Shown here piece after piece: positions 34,215 through 44,630 of a DNA stretch of 64,000 bases. Source of the stretch: Larix kaempferi (lineage: Eukaryota; Streptophyta; Pinopsida; Pinales; Pinaceae); assembly GCA_027924585.1 (NCBI GenBank), contig BSBM01001138.1:8356001-8420000 (forward strand), read 5' to 3'. A program made the position numbers and the translations under genes. Numbering within the stretch: position 1 is the first letter of the stretch; every line of letters starts with the position of its first letter. Under the pieces are notes generated by a model. The model saw only the letters and a list, made by a program, of their open reading frames with translations. It ran no database searches and was not told the DNA's origin.

Positions 34215-34228
34215 AAATAAGACTTGTT
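34215..34228. repeat. LINE target-site duplication, left copy
   Basis: AAATAAGACTTGTT, identical to 40699-40712. It sits directly beside the 3' A-run of the minus-strand LINE. Confidence 0.9.
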
Positions 34229-34440
34229 TTTTTTGACAAGAACATATTGGTATTGTATTAGAACCGGTATTTTAGCAACCGAAAGCTATTACATAGTAGA
34301 TCTAGCATCAATACACCTCTTTTTAGCAGAACAGCGATCTCATAGATTCGCCCAAAATATGGCAGGGCTCCCTACTCCCATATGCCAGAGTTATTTAGCT
34401 ATTACAGGGAAGAGAGGCGTATTATGCAGCAGGGGCAGCC

Positions 34441-34761
34441 TCATTTTTCCAGTTTATCTTTCAGGGTTGAGACTTGAGCTTCCAAGGCTGCAATGCGGTG
34501 TCCAAAGTTTCCTTGAGTATTCGCCACATCCTTAAATCCAGTGCGAGTCTCGTCTTTGAAATCCTCCATTTGTTCAGTTAGATCGGTCTTCAATTGCATG
34601 ATGTCTCTGTTCAGGATGTCCCATGTGTGCTCCCCCGCCTTGGAGAGCGCTTCAATCTTCGCCTTCTGACTGTCAAATTTTCCCCGCAGACGACCGAGTG
34701 CCTCTTCCAGGGCACTGATGCGCTCATCGGCAGTGAGGCCGGAGCTGGAGGAGCTAGCCAT
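34441..34761 (-). CDS. LINE copy A ORF3: 106-aa coiled-coil protein
   Basis: This ORF starts 277 bp after the ORF2 stop, at an ATG in the good plant context GAGATGGCT, and encodes 106 residues. A Ser-rich start (MASSSSSGL) is followed by two heptad-rich helices: ERISALEEALGRLRGKFDSQ and KIEALSKAG, then ILNRDIMQLKTDLTEQMEDF and HRIAALEAQVSTLKDKLEK, with hydrophobic residues at a/d spacing. The same frame stays open upstream to 35151, overlapping the ORF2 end. Plant L1-type LINEs normally end after RNase H with a short 3' UTR, so this ORF is unusual. The short N-terminus plus coiled coil resembles the start of some plant gypsy gag proteins, so it may have been acquired. Function is unknown. Confidence 0.55.
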   Translation of the reverse strand: MASSSSSGLTADERISALEEALGRLRGKFDSQKAKIEALSKAGEHTWDILNRDIMQLKTDLTEQMEDFKDETRTGFKDVANTQGNFGHRIAALEAQVSTLKDKLEK

Positions 34762-35038
34762 CTCAGTCAGGGACGCGCGATGAACAGCGAAATGAGCCGG
34801 ATCTGGAGAAAGGGACCTCTGCAATCCTGGAGCCGACAGCTTTACCAGCGTTCTCTGTTTGCAGAGTGGAGTGAGAGCGAGAACAGGGAGGAGTTCATTT
34901 AAGAACGAGCAGGGAGGCTCCCGAGGGCGCGAGGGCCGGTTCCTGAGCTGGAATTCAGGGAATCTCTGCAACTTCATGAAAAACGTGATTTTGGGAAGCC
35001 CACAAGCCTTCTGCGAGAAGATACAGGATCTTCTTCTG

Positions 35039-38000
35039 CTAGGGAATGTCACATCGCTGACACAGTCCGTTGATAATAAGATTTCCATGATCCAATTCGA
35101 CCCCTTTGTTAGCTTCCGCGTCTGCATGATTATTGAGCGCACGAAGCACATGAAAATATCTTATTTTATGGAATAGATTGCTTGCCTGGAGAATTTTTTG
35201 AAAAATATGGCGGAGATGGACATTCGGAGGGGCCTTCTTGGTTTGGAGGGCCTTGATAAGGATCCTGGAGTCTCCCAGGACTGTTAGGTGACGAATGCCG
35301 TGACTACGAGCAATTTGTAAACCTTGCCAAAGACTGCAGAATTCAGCAATGTTATTAGTTCCATTTCCAAGTCCCCAGGAGTAATTTATGCTGATAATCC
35401 CTCTTTCTGACTTGATAATACCTCCGGCACCGGAAGGGCCTGGGTTTCCTTTTGAAGCCCCATCGAAAAACAGACAAGGTTCATTCAGGGATGCTACCCA
35501 GCGATTGAAGTCTGCTTCCTCCTTCCTGATTTCCCAAGTTTCTGAGAGGGGGATTTCGTTGGAGGGTTGGGAAGGCAGATTGGTAGTTAGCTTGCTTAGC
35601 CAGTTGAGCTCCTCTTGCAGAAGAGGGGAGACATTGTTTAAGGAGTGGCAGTCCATGACTTCACCAAGGATTGCTCTAGCCTTTACTGCTGTTCTCCAGG
35701 GAGGGGCTTCTTTACTGCGGAAGATTCTGTTGTTTCTTTCAATCCACAGTTTCCAGCATATAGCTTTTGGAATCCACCCCCAAGTAGTTTGAAGCAGGGC
35801 CTTGTTGCTCAGATTGAAGGGTGACAGAGATTTCCAGGTGAGGAAGAGGATCTGAACCGAGAGGGGCAGGTTAAGGGCGTTGTTAAGGCTCAAGGCATGG
35901 ATCCAAGTCTCTTTAGCATAGGGACACTCCAACATTATGTGGTCCATAGTTTCATCACTGTTTTTGCAGAGGGGACAACGAGTTGGCCCAGCCATTCCTT
36001 TTCTTCTGAGGTTATCACCGGTGAGAATACTCTTATGGGCTAAGGACCAGCAGAAGATGTCAATTTTCGGGATAAAAGGTTTGGACCAAATAAAAGTCCA
36101 ACCAGCAGGATTAGGGGCGGCATAAGGGATGGTCTGGAGTTCCTTGTAGCCTTCCGCAGCAGAGTACACACCTGAGGAACCCCAACCCCTTCTATCTCTG
36201 GAGCTCAGCTTGGAAGGGGATTTACCTTGGAGGAGGTCCAACAGAGCAGCTGCTTCATCTTTGAGATCAGGGGGAACGTGGCCAAAGTCCCAGCCTTTCC
36301 ATATCTCATTCTCCCAGACTGAAATGTCCATTAAAGTGATGGATCCCTTTTCAATTAGCCAATTTTTAATGTTGCTGATATGCGAGTTGGAGCCTAGAGG
36401 AGGGCTCTCCAGAATGGGGTCATCCCAGAGGTTGATAGAGCTGCCATTTCCAGGGATCCAATACAGCTTATTCTGGAAAGATGGCAAGGCTTTAATGCAT
36501 AACTTGTGGATAGGCGAGCCCTTTCTAGGGGGGGGTTGCTGGTCCAGGCATCTCTTCCTTGGGCCAGGGAAATATTTCTTTCTGAGGGCTTCTTTGCTCC
36601 AGCTGGTTTTCCCAGAGACCATGTGCCAGAGTAACTTGGCTCCAAGAGCAAGATTTTGAGTTGTTAAACTTCTTATCTGAAGGCCACCTTCTTTCCGAGG
36701 TTTTTTGATCTTTTCCCAGCTGACAAGATGAAGTTTATTCTCATTCCCTTTCCCTCCTTCCCAAATGAATTTCCTTAACAGCCCTTCAATCTTGTTGACT
36801 GCCGAGCAGGGAGCAAGCAGAATAGAAGATTGATAAATTGGCATGCTATTGAGGACTGATTTGATGAGAGTAGTTTTCCCTGCTAGATTGAGCCAGCTAG
36901 CCCCCCACTTCTGGATTTTGCTTTTGATCTTGTCCACAATGGGATCCCAATCTGCTGAAGTGATTCTACTTTTACAAATGGGGATTCCGAGATAAATGAA
37001 GTTATTCCAGTCTTTGGTTGAATTCATTACCAGCGTTCTGCTGATGTCCCTTAGTTCCCTGGCAGAACAGTTCCAGCTGAAGACTTTGCTTTTGTGGAGA
37101 TTTATTTTGCTCCCCGAGACTGTTTTGTACACTTCCAGTTCTCTTTTGAATTGCTCCGAGGAGTGGACAGAGGCCCCTCCCAGAAGAAGGGTGTCATCAG
37201 CGAATTGGGCATGATTAATATCCCTGACATTGTTTACAATTCTGAGCCCAGGAAGCACGTGAATGTCTTGACTGAAGTTAAGCTGAAAGCTGAGGACCGA
37301 AGCCTGGATGGCATAAAGAAGGGGAGAAAGTGGGCATCCTTGTCTTAATCCTCTGGAGGCTTTAAAGAAGCGGGTTGGCCTTCCATTTACCAGAGGGGCT
37401 ATCCAAGGATCCCCTACACATCCTTTGATCCAGCTAATGAAGTTGGTAGAGAATCCAAATTTAGCCATGACTGCAAACAGGAAATCATGCCTGACTCGGT
37501 CAAAGGCGTTAGCTAAGTCGAGCTTGATGACCATGCCTTTCTCTTTTCGTTGGTTGCTTGAGTGGATAGCTTCTTGAACGAGGATGATGTTATCCAATAT
37601 TTTTCTGCCTTTGATGAAACCACCTTGGTTCTCCGGGATGATCCGAGGGAGCAATTTTTTCAGTCTGGTGGCAATAATCTTTGTGATGAGTTTGTAGCCC
37701 GTGTTATAGAGGGAGATGGGCCTGAATCTGTTGAAGGAGTTGGCTCCTTTTTCTTTAGGGATCAGGGCCAGAAAGGAGGAATTCGTGCTACCTCCAAGTT
37801 TGTTGGTGTTCTGGGAGTGCCTAACCATTTTGAGAAGATCATACTTGATAATTGTCCAACAGCAGATGAAAAATCTTGTTGTAAAGCCGTCCGGGCCCGG
37901 CGCACTGTCAGGTTTCATAGCAGCAAGGGCAGATTTGACTTCATCCATGGTGATGGGCGCTGAAAGGGAGTGGTTTTCTCCCTCACTGATGATCTGGGGG

Positions 38001-39277
38001 ATGAGATCAAAGGGATGGGAGGAGGGATCGAGGGGCTCTTCAATTGGGGCAGTGAACAGGTCAGCGAAGGTTTCAACAGCTGCCTTCTTGATTCTCTCTG
38101 CATCTTGGATCACTTCTCCATCATACCGAATTTCAGAGACAGCTTTAAAGTTTTTCCTGGCTTCAGCTTGTTTATGAAAGAACTTGGTGTTTTTGTCTCC
38201 GCTAAGGAGCCAGAGGTTACGGGACTTTTGACGGTAGTATTCTTCTTCAGCCCTACAAGCAGAGAAGAAGTTCTTCTGCAAGGTTTCTTCCTTGGAATGG
38301 GTCCAGACAGACGCAGGGGAGGAGCCAGATAAAGCTTGGTGCGATTCAAGTTCAGCTTGGGCGAATTCCCTGTTGGAGGCAGGAGAGGGATGGTTTTTGG
38401 CCCAGGCTTTAAGGGCAAGTTTGAGTCGTTTAAGCTTGGATTCCCAGACAAAGGAGGGTGAGCCCGTTAGGTGGGAATTCCACGAGTCTGCAACAGTTTG
38501 GAGAAAGTCATCAAGGTGAATCCAAAGAGGGCTGAACCGAAAGGGGAGAGGGCCAAGATTTGGATCCGAGTTTAGCTCAAGCAGAATCGGTCTATGGTCA
38601 GAGGTGTAGTGAGGGAGAATTTTGGAGGAGGCTAGAAGATTCAGTTCGAGGAAGGAGGAGTGGACGAGGAAACGATCAAGCCTTGCAGCTACATGGCCCG
38701 GCCCAATTCTTTTATTTGTCCAAGTAAAGGTGCCATTGATGGGTTTGATGTCAAGCAGATCCCAACCAGCGATGATGTCTTCTACCCATTCTCTAGAAGG
38801 ATCTCTAACCGGGTTTCCGCCTTTCTTTTCATTAGCTGCCAGAGTCACATTCAGATCTCCTGCTATGATAATGTTGTCTCTATTCTGTAATTGAAGAAAA
38901 GTTCCAAGGGTGTTCCAGCATTCTTTTTTTTCCGCATGCAGAACAGGGACATAGAGATTAAAAAGACATACCTTGTGACCAGATTGCTTGTGGATCAGTT
39001 TTGTGAAAACCCAATGCTCAGCACGCTCTTCAGCTTCAATGTCATATAGGAGAGGATCCCAGAAGGTGGCGATTCCGCCTGATGCACCTCTAGAATTATT
39101 GCCAATCCCAGCACTTTTTTTCCAAAATCTTTTTCCAATTTGGAGGGTCTTTATTTCCTCCATTTTAGTTTCCTGGATAAGCAGAATCTCAGGCCTATGG
39201 ATTCTGATTAGATCTCTCATTGCTTCTTCTTTCAGGGTGGATCCAAGCCCTCTGCAATTCCAGGAGATGTATTTCAT
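35039..39277 (-). CDS. LINE copy A ORF2: endonuclease, reverse transcriptase, RNase H
   Basis: The 1412 residues are uninterrupted. The exo/endonuclease domain (1-240) has SWNCRGLG, LIQETKMEE (Glu), AGDLNVTLAANE, LDRFLVH and TSDHRPIL. The RT domain (about 430-760) has PDSAPGPDGFTTRFF, KLDLANAFDRVRHD, GLRQGCPLSPLLYAI and FADDTLLLG with both aspartates. A zf-RVT region lies near 1030-1110 (CPLCKNSDETMDHIMLECPYAKETW). RNase H (1266-1400) has D1272 (FFDGASKGNPG), E1312 (NIAEFCSLW), D1336 (LGDSRILI) and D1386 (NNHADAEA), the full D-E-D-D set. The protein nicks target DNA and reverse transcribes the RNA in place. Its ATG overlaps the ORF1 stop (ATGA), suggesting coupled re-initiation. All catalytic residues checked are present. 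Confidence 0.95.
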   Translation of the reverse strand: MKYISWNCRGLGSTLKEEAMRDLIRIHRPEILLIQETKMEEIKTLQIGKRFWKKSAGIGNNSRGASGGIATFWDPLLYDIEAEERAEHWVFTKLIHKQSGHKVCLFNLYVPVLHAEKKECWNTLGTFLQLQNRDNIIIAGDLNVTLAANEKKGGNPVRDPSREWVEDIIAGWDLLDIKPINGTFTWTNKRIGPGHVAARLDRFLVHSSFLELNLLASSKILPHYTSDHRPILLELNSDPNLGPLPFRFSPLWIHLDDFLQTVADSWNSHLTGSPSFVWESKLKRLKLALKAWAKNHPSPASNREFAQAELESHQALSGSSPASVWTHSKEETLQKNFFSACRAEEEYYRQKSRNLWLLSGDKNTKFFHKQAEARKNFKAVSEIRYDGEVIQDAERIKKAAVETFADLFTAPIEEPLDPSSHPFDLIPQIISEGENHSLSAPITMDEVKSALAAMKPDSAPGPDGFTTRFFICCWTIIKYDLLKMVRHSQNTNKLGGSTNSSFLALIPKEKGANSFNRFRPISLYNTGYKLITKIIATRLKKLLPRIIPENQGGFIKGRKILDNIILVQEAIHSSNQRKEKGMVIKLDLANAFDRVRHDFLFAVMAKFGFSTNFISWIKGCVGDPWIAPLVNGRPTRFFKASRGLRQGCPLSPLLYAIQASVLSFQLNFSQDIHVLPGLRIVNNVRDINHAQFADDTLLLGGASVHSSEQFKRELEVYKTVSGSKINLHKSKVFSWNCSARELRDISRTLVMNSTKDWNNFIYLGIPICKSRITSADWDPIVDKIKSKIQKWGASWLNLAGKTTLIKSVLNSMPIYQSSILLAPCSAVNKIEGLLRKFIWEGGKGNENKLHLVSWEKIKKPRKEGGLQIRSLTTQNLALGAKLLWHMVSGKTSWSKEALRKKYFPGPRKRCLDQQPPPRKGSPIHKLCIKALPSFQNKLYWIPGNGSSINLWDDPILESPPLGSNSHISNIKNWLIEKGSITLMDISVWENEIWKGWDFGHVPPDLKDEAAALLDLLQGKSPSKLSSRDRRGWGSSGVYSAAEGYKELQTIPYAAPNPAGWTFIWSKPFIPKIDIFCWSLAHKSILTGDNLRRKGMAGPTRCPLCKNSDETMDHIMLECPYAKETWIHALSLNNALNLPLSVQILFLTWKSLSPFNLSNKALLQTTWGWIPKAICWKLWIERNNRIFRSKEAPPWRTAVKARAILGEVMDCHSLNNVSPLLQEELNWLSKLTTNLPSQPSNEIPLSETWEIRKEEADFNRWVASLNEPCLFFDGASKGNPGPSGAGGIIKSERGIISINYSWGLGNGTNNIAEFCSLWQGLQIARSHGIRHLTVLGDSRILIKALQTKKAPPNVHLRHIFQKILQASNLFHKIRYFHVLRALNNHADAEANKGVELDHGNLIINGLCQRCDIP

Positions 39278-40608
39278 TGACGAATTTGGGGTGAGGTTTT
39301 GGCCTCTTTAGAGGCCTGATTTGTACCTTTTTTTGAGCGGGTGTTCATGATGCCTTTTAGGGTTTTTTGAGAGCCTTCAAGGACCTCCAGATAGGTTGCT
39401 TCTTCCCTTTGTTTCTTCTTGGATTTCCTTCCTCTTGGGGTTTTGATCTGGATGGAGTGGAGACCACTAGAAGTCTCTTCTTCGGTATCTTCTTCAGGGT
39501 CTGACTCTTGCAGCTGAGGATCTTCATTGTCTTCCTTGGGCGAGCTTGGTTTATCATTTCCTTCTCGAGTAGAGGGTAGTTCACCAGGTTCTAGCAGATC
39601 TGCATTCAGGACATCAGAGTCCTCCCTGTTGGCATGCTCAGCCGTCCAAGGGACACCGATAGCTTTAGGTTGCATTTCCTCAGAGGGGATGGCCTCAGGT
39701 TGGTCTTTGGGGCTTGAGATTATGACTGGATCTTCTTTTGTGGACTCGCAGGAGGGTTTGTTGGAACTTTAAGGCTGATTTGGCATGTTCATGACTTTCT
39801 TTTCAGGGTTCTTTGGGATTGCCTTGCCTTTCTTGACTTTTTGCCATCCTGCTTCATCATCTGAGACCTGATTTTTTGGGCAGTTTCTCTGAAAATGACC
39901 ATGTTCATGACATTGGCGACATTTGAAAGGGATCTGTTCGTAGTCGAGCTTTTGGTAGTATGTCCATTCTCCTATTTTGAGTTTAATAGCTTCAGGGAGG
40001 CCTGCTTCAAGATCAACCTCGACACATATTCTGGCGCATGAGTATTGGCCCTTGTTATCAGCTTTGTCAATGTATTTTCCTAATGTGTTTCCAATTTTTT
40101 CCAGAGTGGGGGAGTTCCAGCAGTGAATAGGAAGGTTGGGGAGCCTTACCCAGACTGGAACTTCTGTCGGAACATCTGTTTCTGCATTGAAGTCGGGCGT
40201 CCATCGATTGAGGTATAATCCTTGGGCACCCATGAAGTATGGGCCATTTCTGAATATCAGATCTCTGTCTTCTTGGGCTATAAACTCAAAGATGAAGAAG
40301 CCACGTCCAACAGGGTAGCAGGTAACACTGTTCTTTAGTTGGGGACGCCAGTTCCTTTGAATCCAGTCGTCGGTGGTCTTGGTTGAGGGCCAAAGCCCCA
40401 TAAACTGTCCGACTAGTCCCCTATCAGCAAGGGCTAAGGCGACTTTGATGGGGATTTCACCAGGCAAATCGATTTCGGGGATGGAATCCAGCTTTTTGAT
40501 GAATTTTGGAACTGTCGGGGCTTTTGGTTTAGATCCAGAGGGGCGAAGGAGAAGGTTGAAGGCGTCAGAGGCTGTGGGAGGGGGAAGCCCTCCCCCAAAC
40601 GCCGCCAT
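39274..40608 (-). pseudogene. LINE copy A ORF1 (DUF4283-like, CCHC knuckle), one nonsense codon
   Basis: The frame is 444 codons long and starts at ATG in GCCGTAATGGCGG. Residues about 60-190 match the plant LINE DUF4283 pattern (ADRGLVGQFMGLWPS, WIQRNWRPQLKNSVTCYPVGRGFFIFEF, LNRWTPDFNAE, VPVWVRLPNLPIHCW). A CCHC knuckle CRQCHEHGHFQRNC is near residue 235. A TAA at 39771-39769 interrupts after residue 279. The frame then continues open, with an acidic Ser/Glu-rich tail and a basic RGRKSKKKQR patch, to the TGA at 39274. ORF1 protein would bind element RNA. A 279-residue form retaining DUF4283 and the knuckle could still be made. The single stop may be a late mutation in this copy. Confidence 0.85.
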
Positions 40609-40698
40609 TACGAACGCGAGCCAAGCAGCAGCAGCGAGGCTAGGGCAGCAGAGCGCCGTCTCCTAGGGCTTCTTTTCTCGCGATCGTTGTGAATAAAT

Positions 40699-40712
40699 AA
40701 ATAAGACTTGTT
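40699..40712. repeat. LINE target-site duplication, right copy
   Basis: AAATAAGACTTGTT, identical to 34215-34228, abutting the LINE 5' end. Confidence 0.9.
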
Positions 40713-43700
40713 ACCCCATATGTTGAATGCATTTTCCTTGTGGTTTTCATCACAAGAGTTTGATGGTAGGTTGGGGAGCTGATGGATGCATTGGGTTTTC
40801 GGTTCCTATTGTTTTGGTGTCTACTTGGTGATTGGTTCATATATCCTCATGGTTCATTGATTGGTGTCTTTGATCATCTTGATTTGAGGTATTACACTTA
40901 TTGCTCCACTTATGCATTGATGGCGTATGATGATTTTTACCCAGCAGTCAAAGTCCTTGGAGGATTGTTGCATTTCTTCTAAATTGCCATAGTTGCATAG
41001 ATACAAACAACAGATCGCGATGCATCTTCAGTGGTTTTTAAAACTCATGACCTAGGTGCTACTCTTGGAGATGTGCATTGCTATCAAAACCACTTGATTA
41101 ACTTTCTAGATTCATAGATTGATGTTTCAAAAAATAGTTAATGATTGTTGTACAAACAAGTTCAAAAGTCTCACTCGCTCTTTTATTATCTCAGTTCAAG
41201 ATTCTATGTAGCTATATTGGAGCCTTATGAGCAGCCTATTCCTTTCCATGATTAAAGGGACTATCATATCTTTAGGTTATGCGTCAAATAATACTTTGGT
41301 ACCATTTGTGGATGTAGGTGTTATCACTTTGGTAGGTTAGATTTGAAGCATTGAAGTATTAGGCCCTCTTAATCGAGATAATTGGTCCGGGCTTTGTTGC
41401 AAAGGAGGTTAAGGAGTTGAGTCACTTTAGCAAGATAGTTGATATGTTTTACGATAGTGTTGTAGACGAGTACCATATCCCAACTACAAAACATAGTAAA
41501 GAACGACAAAAGAAGTTGCCTTTGGTGGTTCTGCGTAGAGATATTATACTCTAGCGCAAATTAAGAAGCATAATGTATGGAATTTTGTTCCAGTGTAGAA
41601 GACGTAAATACCAATACCATGATTGAAAGGGATGAAAATATTGGAAATTGTCAATTTTTGAAGCCTTGTGTTGAAGCAACTTTCTACATGTGATGTTCGC
41701 CAAGGAAAGCACCTAGGAGCTAGAGGCATAATTCACAAATCTGTGCAGACAACGAACCCATTTCTTTGTACGAAGCCTAGAAAACAAAGCTTATAAAGCG
41801 TCATTTAGCTGTGGTTATAACACAAACCAAATTTAGATCCATGGCAATTTCGTGGATCATCATGTTACAATCTGTGAGGCAGTTTATGAACTAATGAAAA
41901 GCTAAGTGATGGAGATTGCTCGATAGACTTTACATATGAAGTTCAGGAATCAAGTTGATGAGTGTATTGTATTCCACTGTTTAGACTTGCATAAGATTAA
42001 TTGTATAGTTCAACTACACGTAGAGCCTGGGCAAGATAGAATAAAACAAAAGAACACCAATCTTAAATTCACTCACGATGTTGTCAGTGTGCTTGTTTAT
42101 TTTGGTTTTCATTCAAACCATACTGTAAGGCTAGTGAAGAGATGTGTACGCAACAAAGATTGATGAATGAGTTTTAGTAAAGGAATTTGTCTGCAACGTT
42201 GTCTTCCAACTTGTCAGAATGTGTCGAATTTGAAGGGATTTCTCATTGGAGGACATTTAGAGTCAAAGATTACTTGGCTCGATTATATTTAAGCTATGTC
42301 ACATGGCTCGGGTTCAAATTCGAGTTTGACAGCCATGAGATTCGGGTTCGAATTCAGCTTTTCAGATGAGGTTCGAAATAAGGTTCGACATTAAGTTTGT
42401 GCATATATATATTTTCAAAATATGAATTATATTCTATAATATATTTACATATCATATATATATAATATATACTAAGTTATGAAGTATAATACATATATAA
42501 TATATACCTAAAAGTTATGACCTTGTAACAATTTTTACGATTTGCTGCTTTTATACATTCAATATATAATATAATACCTAAAAAATAACATATGATCGAT
42601 TATGTATTTAATAAATACATCAAAGATTAAACCTCAAAGGCACATTTTAAAACATTAAACCCGGTTGGCAATCGACATATTGACACCCGTGCAGAAGAAG
42701 GGAATGGAATACGTGATGGTACAGTATGCGTGAGTGAATACACAGTGGCATAGAACCCATATAAAAGATTACTTGCAGGTGAATCCCGCACGAATAATTA
42801 CAGCAATGCCTGGGGGAAGCCACTGCACATAGCAGGTCGGGCCTTCGAGGGACGAGCATCCCTAGTCCGCAGCCAAATCGTGGAATCACCCTTTTAAATC
42901 CGCGAACTTCATTATCGAAACCTCAAGCTGAACCTCGATGAATTCCATTTTTATGTTAAGGTTCGCCAAATTTTAAACACAAAGGTTCAAGTTCGGCGAA
43001 CCTTGTGACTTAGCATTTAAGTTTGATCCAATGCTAAAAGAAAGGGTTGCCCTCATTGACATGGTCAAAGGAGCATAAGAAGAGGAATCTTCCACTTGGA
43101 AGACCATTCTATGCCTTGAAGGGGCTGCCCACTCGGAGTTTTTTTCCAACACATGTGGGTGCTTTTATTGAGGTTTAGTTGGCCGCTGGAGAAGGTATAG
43201 AGTTGGTCAAACCCTAGACCTAAGGTTTGTCCACTTCTAGCCGATCATGTGGAACCTATCTTGGAACACTACCTTTCGATGTTGAACATTTGATTTGATT
43301 CATGCATCTTGGATCATTTCTTTGGGAGTGCTACTTTGGAGAAGCCTTCAAAGGTTGAGTTTTACTTTTATTCATCATCATTCACCCTTGTCTCATGGAG
43401 CTGCCCTCCTTGTTGGGCTTTGTATCTCTTGAGGTTTGTACATGTGGCTTTGACCACCTCTTTATTTGCATTTAGTTGGAGTAGTTAGAGGATTTTTATG
43501 ACTTGTTTACTCCTCCCTAAGATAAATCTAGGGTTTACGTAAATTTATTGATGTTTTGTTGTAAAGGATGTTAGACCTCATTTCTATAAAAGAGTTTCTT
43601 CCCCCTCATGTTGGATTGGGGGAGAAATCCCATTAGACTTAATGAAATATGTCTCAGTTCTAACTTCTTATGAATGGTTAAGTTTAGCGCTCCATTGAAG

Positions 43701-43895
43701 GCTTCCCATATTTTTTATGCTTGGTTGGTTGATGGGTCTACAAATTGTCAGTGGCTTTGAGGTAACAAAAGACTATGCTCTCTATCTTTTATAGATTGTA
43801 ACCAATTGTAAGTGTAGTTTAGGTGCACCTTTTGTGCTCTAGATCCCGTGTTTTGCAATGCTTTCCATGATAGTTTTCTTCCTTAATGTTCATTT
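40713..43895. other. No recognised gene; GGTTCGAA-rich patches
   Basis: No frame shows a family motif. Short open stretches (40782-40982, 41936-42163, 42889-42647 minus) are unremarkable. Two patches, 42300-42395 and 42895-43015, are rich in GGTTCGAA / TTCGGGTTC / AGGTTCGSC words. They flank an AT-rich region with several ATATATAATATAT runs (42400-42640) and about 250 bp of less biased sequence. This layout suggests the two patches belong to one element. Confidence 0.4.
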
Positions 43896-44615
43896 TGTTG
43901 AAAAACTAAGTGTATCTATGAAGTTTTAAATTTTTTCAGCATATATCAGCCGTAAACATACTCATACATAAGTAAGGATTACTGAAGGTAAGACAATCAC
44001 AAAGAGAACACAAGATTAACCTAGGAAACCCTCTTGGGGTAGAAAATCCAGCCAAAACTTCTCTTTAGATTCCTCAACAAAGTACAATACCAGTACAAGA
44101 CTTTGAACTAACTAAGTAGTGCTGAAACAATACCTCTGTTTCAGCACTTATAAACTTCACTAACAGCTGATAACACACTTACAGTAACAGTCTGATAATG
44201 ATCCCAAAATTGACTGTGATGACCTCTTGCTGTAGCAGACTTATGGGAGACACTGTAGCAGCCTTATCTCCCTCCTTGTAGTAGTTAGTAACAACAATAA
44301 CAACCTTGATTATTAGCAGCCTAACAGCATAAGTATTTTTCCAAAATTGTGTGTCCAAGTGATAGGGGTCAACCCCTTTTTATACTTGGGCTTGGCTGCC
44401 CTAAGCTGCCCCCTAGGACTGCCCTAAGCATCCCCCTAGGACCGCCCTAAACAGCCCCCTAGGGACCGCCCTAAGCTGCCCCCTAAGCATGAGTTTGACA
44501 CTTGGCATTAGTTTGACATTTTGCATGAGCCTTTTGACACTTGGCATCAAAAGCTTTTTATGTACATAGTTTAATTACAAAAAAAAAAAAGCTTCCAAAG
44601 CTATATATTTCAACA
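43896..44615 (-). repeat. copia 3' LTR
   Basis: On the plus strand it runs from TGTTGAAAAACTAAG to ATATATTTCAACA (TG...CA). It is 720 bp and pairs with 53672-54463. It includes a CCCTAAGC.GCCCCCTAGG tandem patch near 44398-44490 and TTGACACTTGGCAT repeats. Confidence 0.95.
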
Positions 44616-44630
44616 CCCCCTCTTAGCAAG
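44616..44630 (-). promoter_or_regulatory. copia polypurine tract
   Basis: The minus strand reads CTAAGAGGGGG immediately before the 3' LTR TGTTG, the expected plus-strand primer. Confidence 0.9.

Larger units (their letters stand above)
34229..40698 (-). mobile_element. Nearly intact L1-type LINE with 14-bp target duplication (copy A)
   Basis: A 6.47-kb element on the minus strand is bounded by identical 14-bp AAATAAGACTTGTT repeats. It ends in about eight A residues (T-run at 34227-34234 on the plus strand) and has a short 5' leader of about 90 bp before ORF1. It carries ORF1 (one nonsense codon), an uninterrupted 1412-residue ORF2 and a third 3' ORF. Exact duplications and an open ORF2 indicate a young insertion compared with every other element in the window. 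It lies 2.7 kb downstream of the SWIB-type exon, in opposite orientation to it. Confidence 0.95.

Noticed and set aside
37562-37963. 133-codon plus-strand frame
   Set aside because: Antisense of the LINE reverse transcriptase region; codons mirror the opposite-strand motifs.
36210-39311. Many plus-strand frames of 60-150 codons
   Set aside because: They are antisense shadows of the intact minus-strand LINE ORF2.
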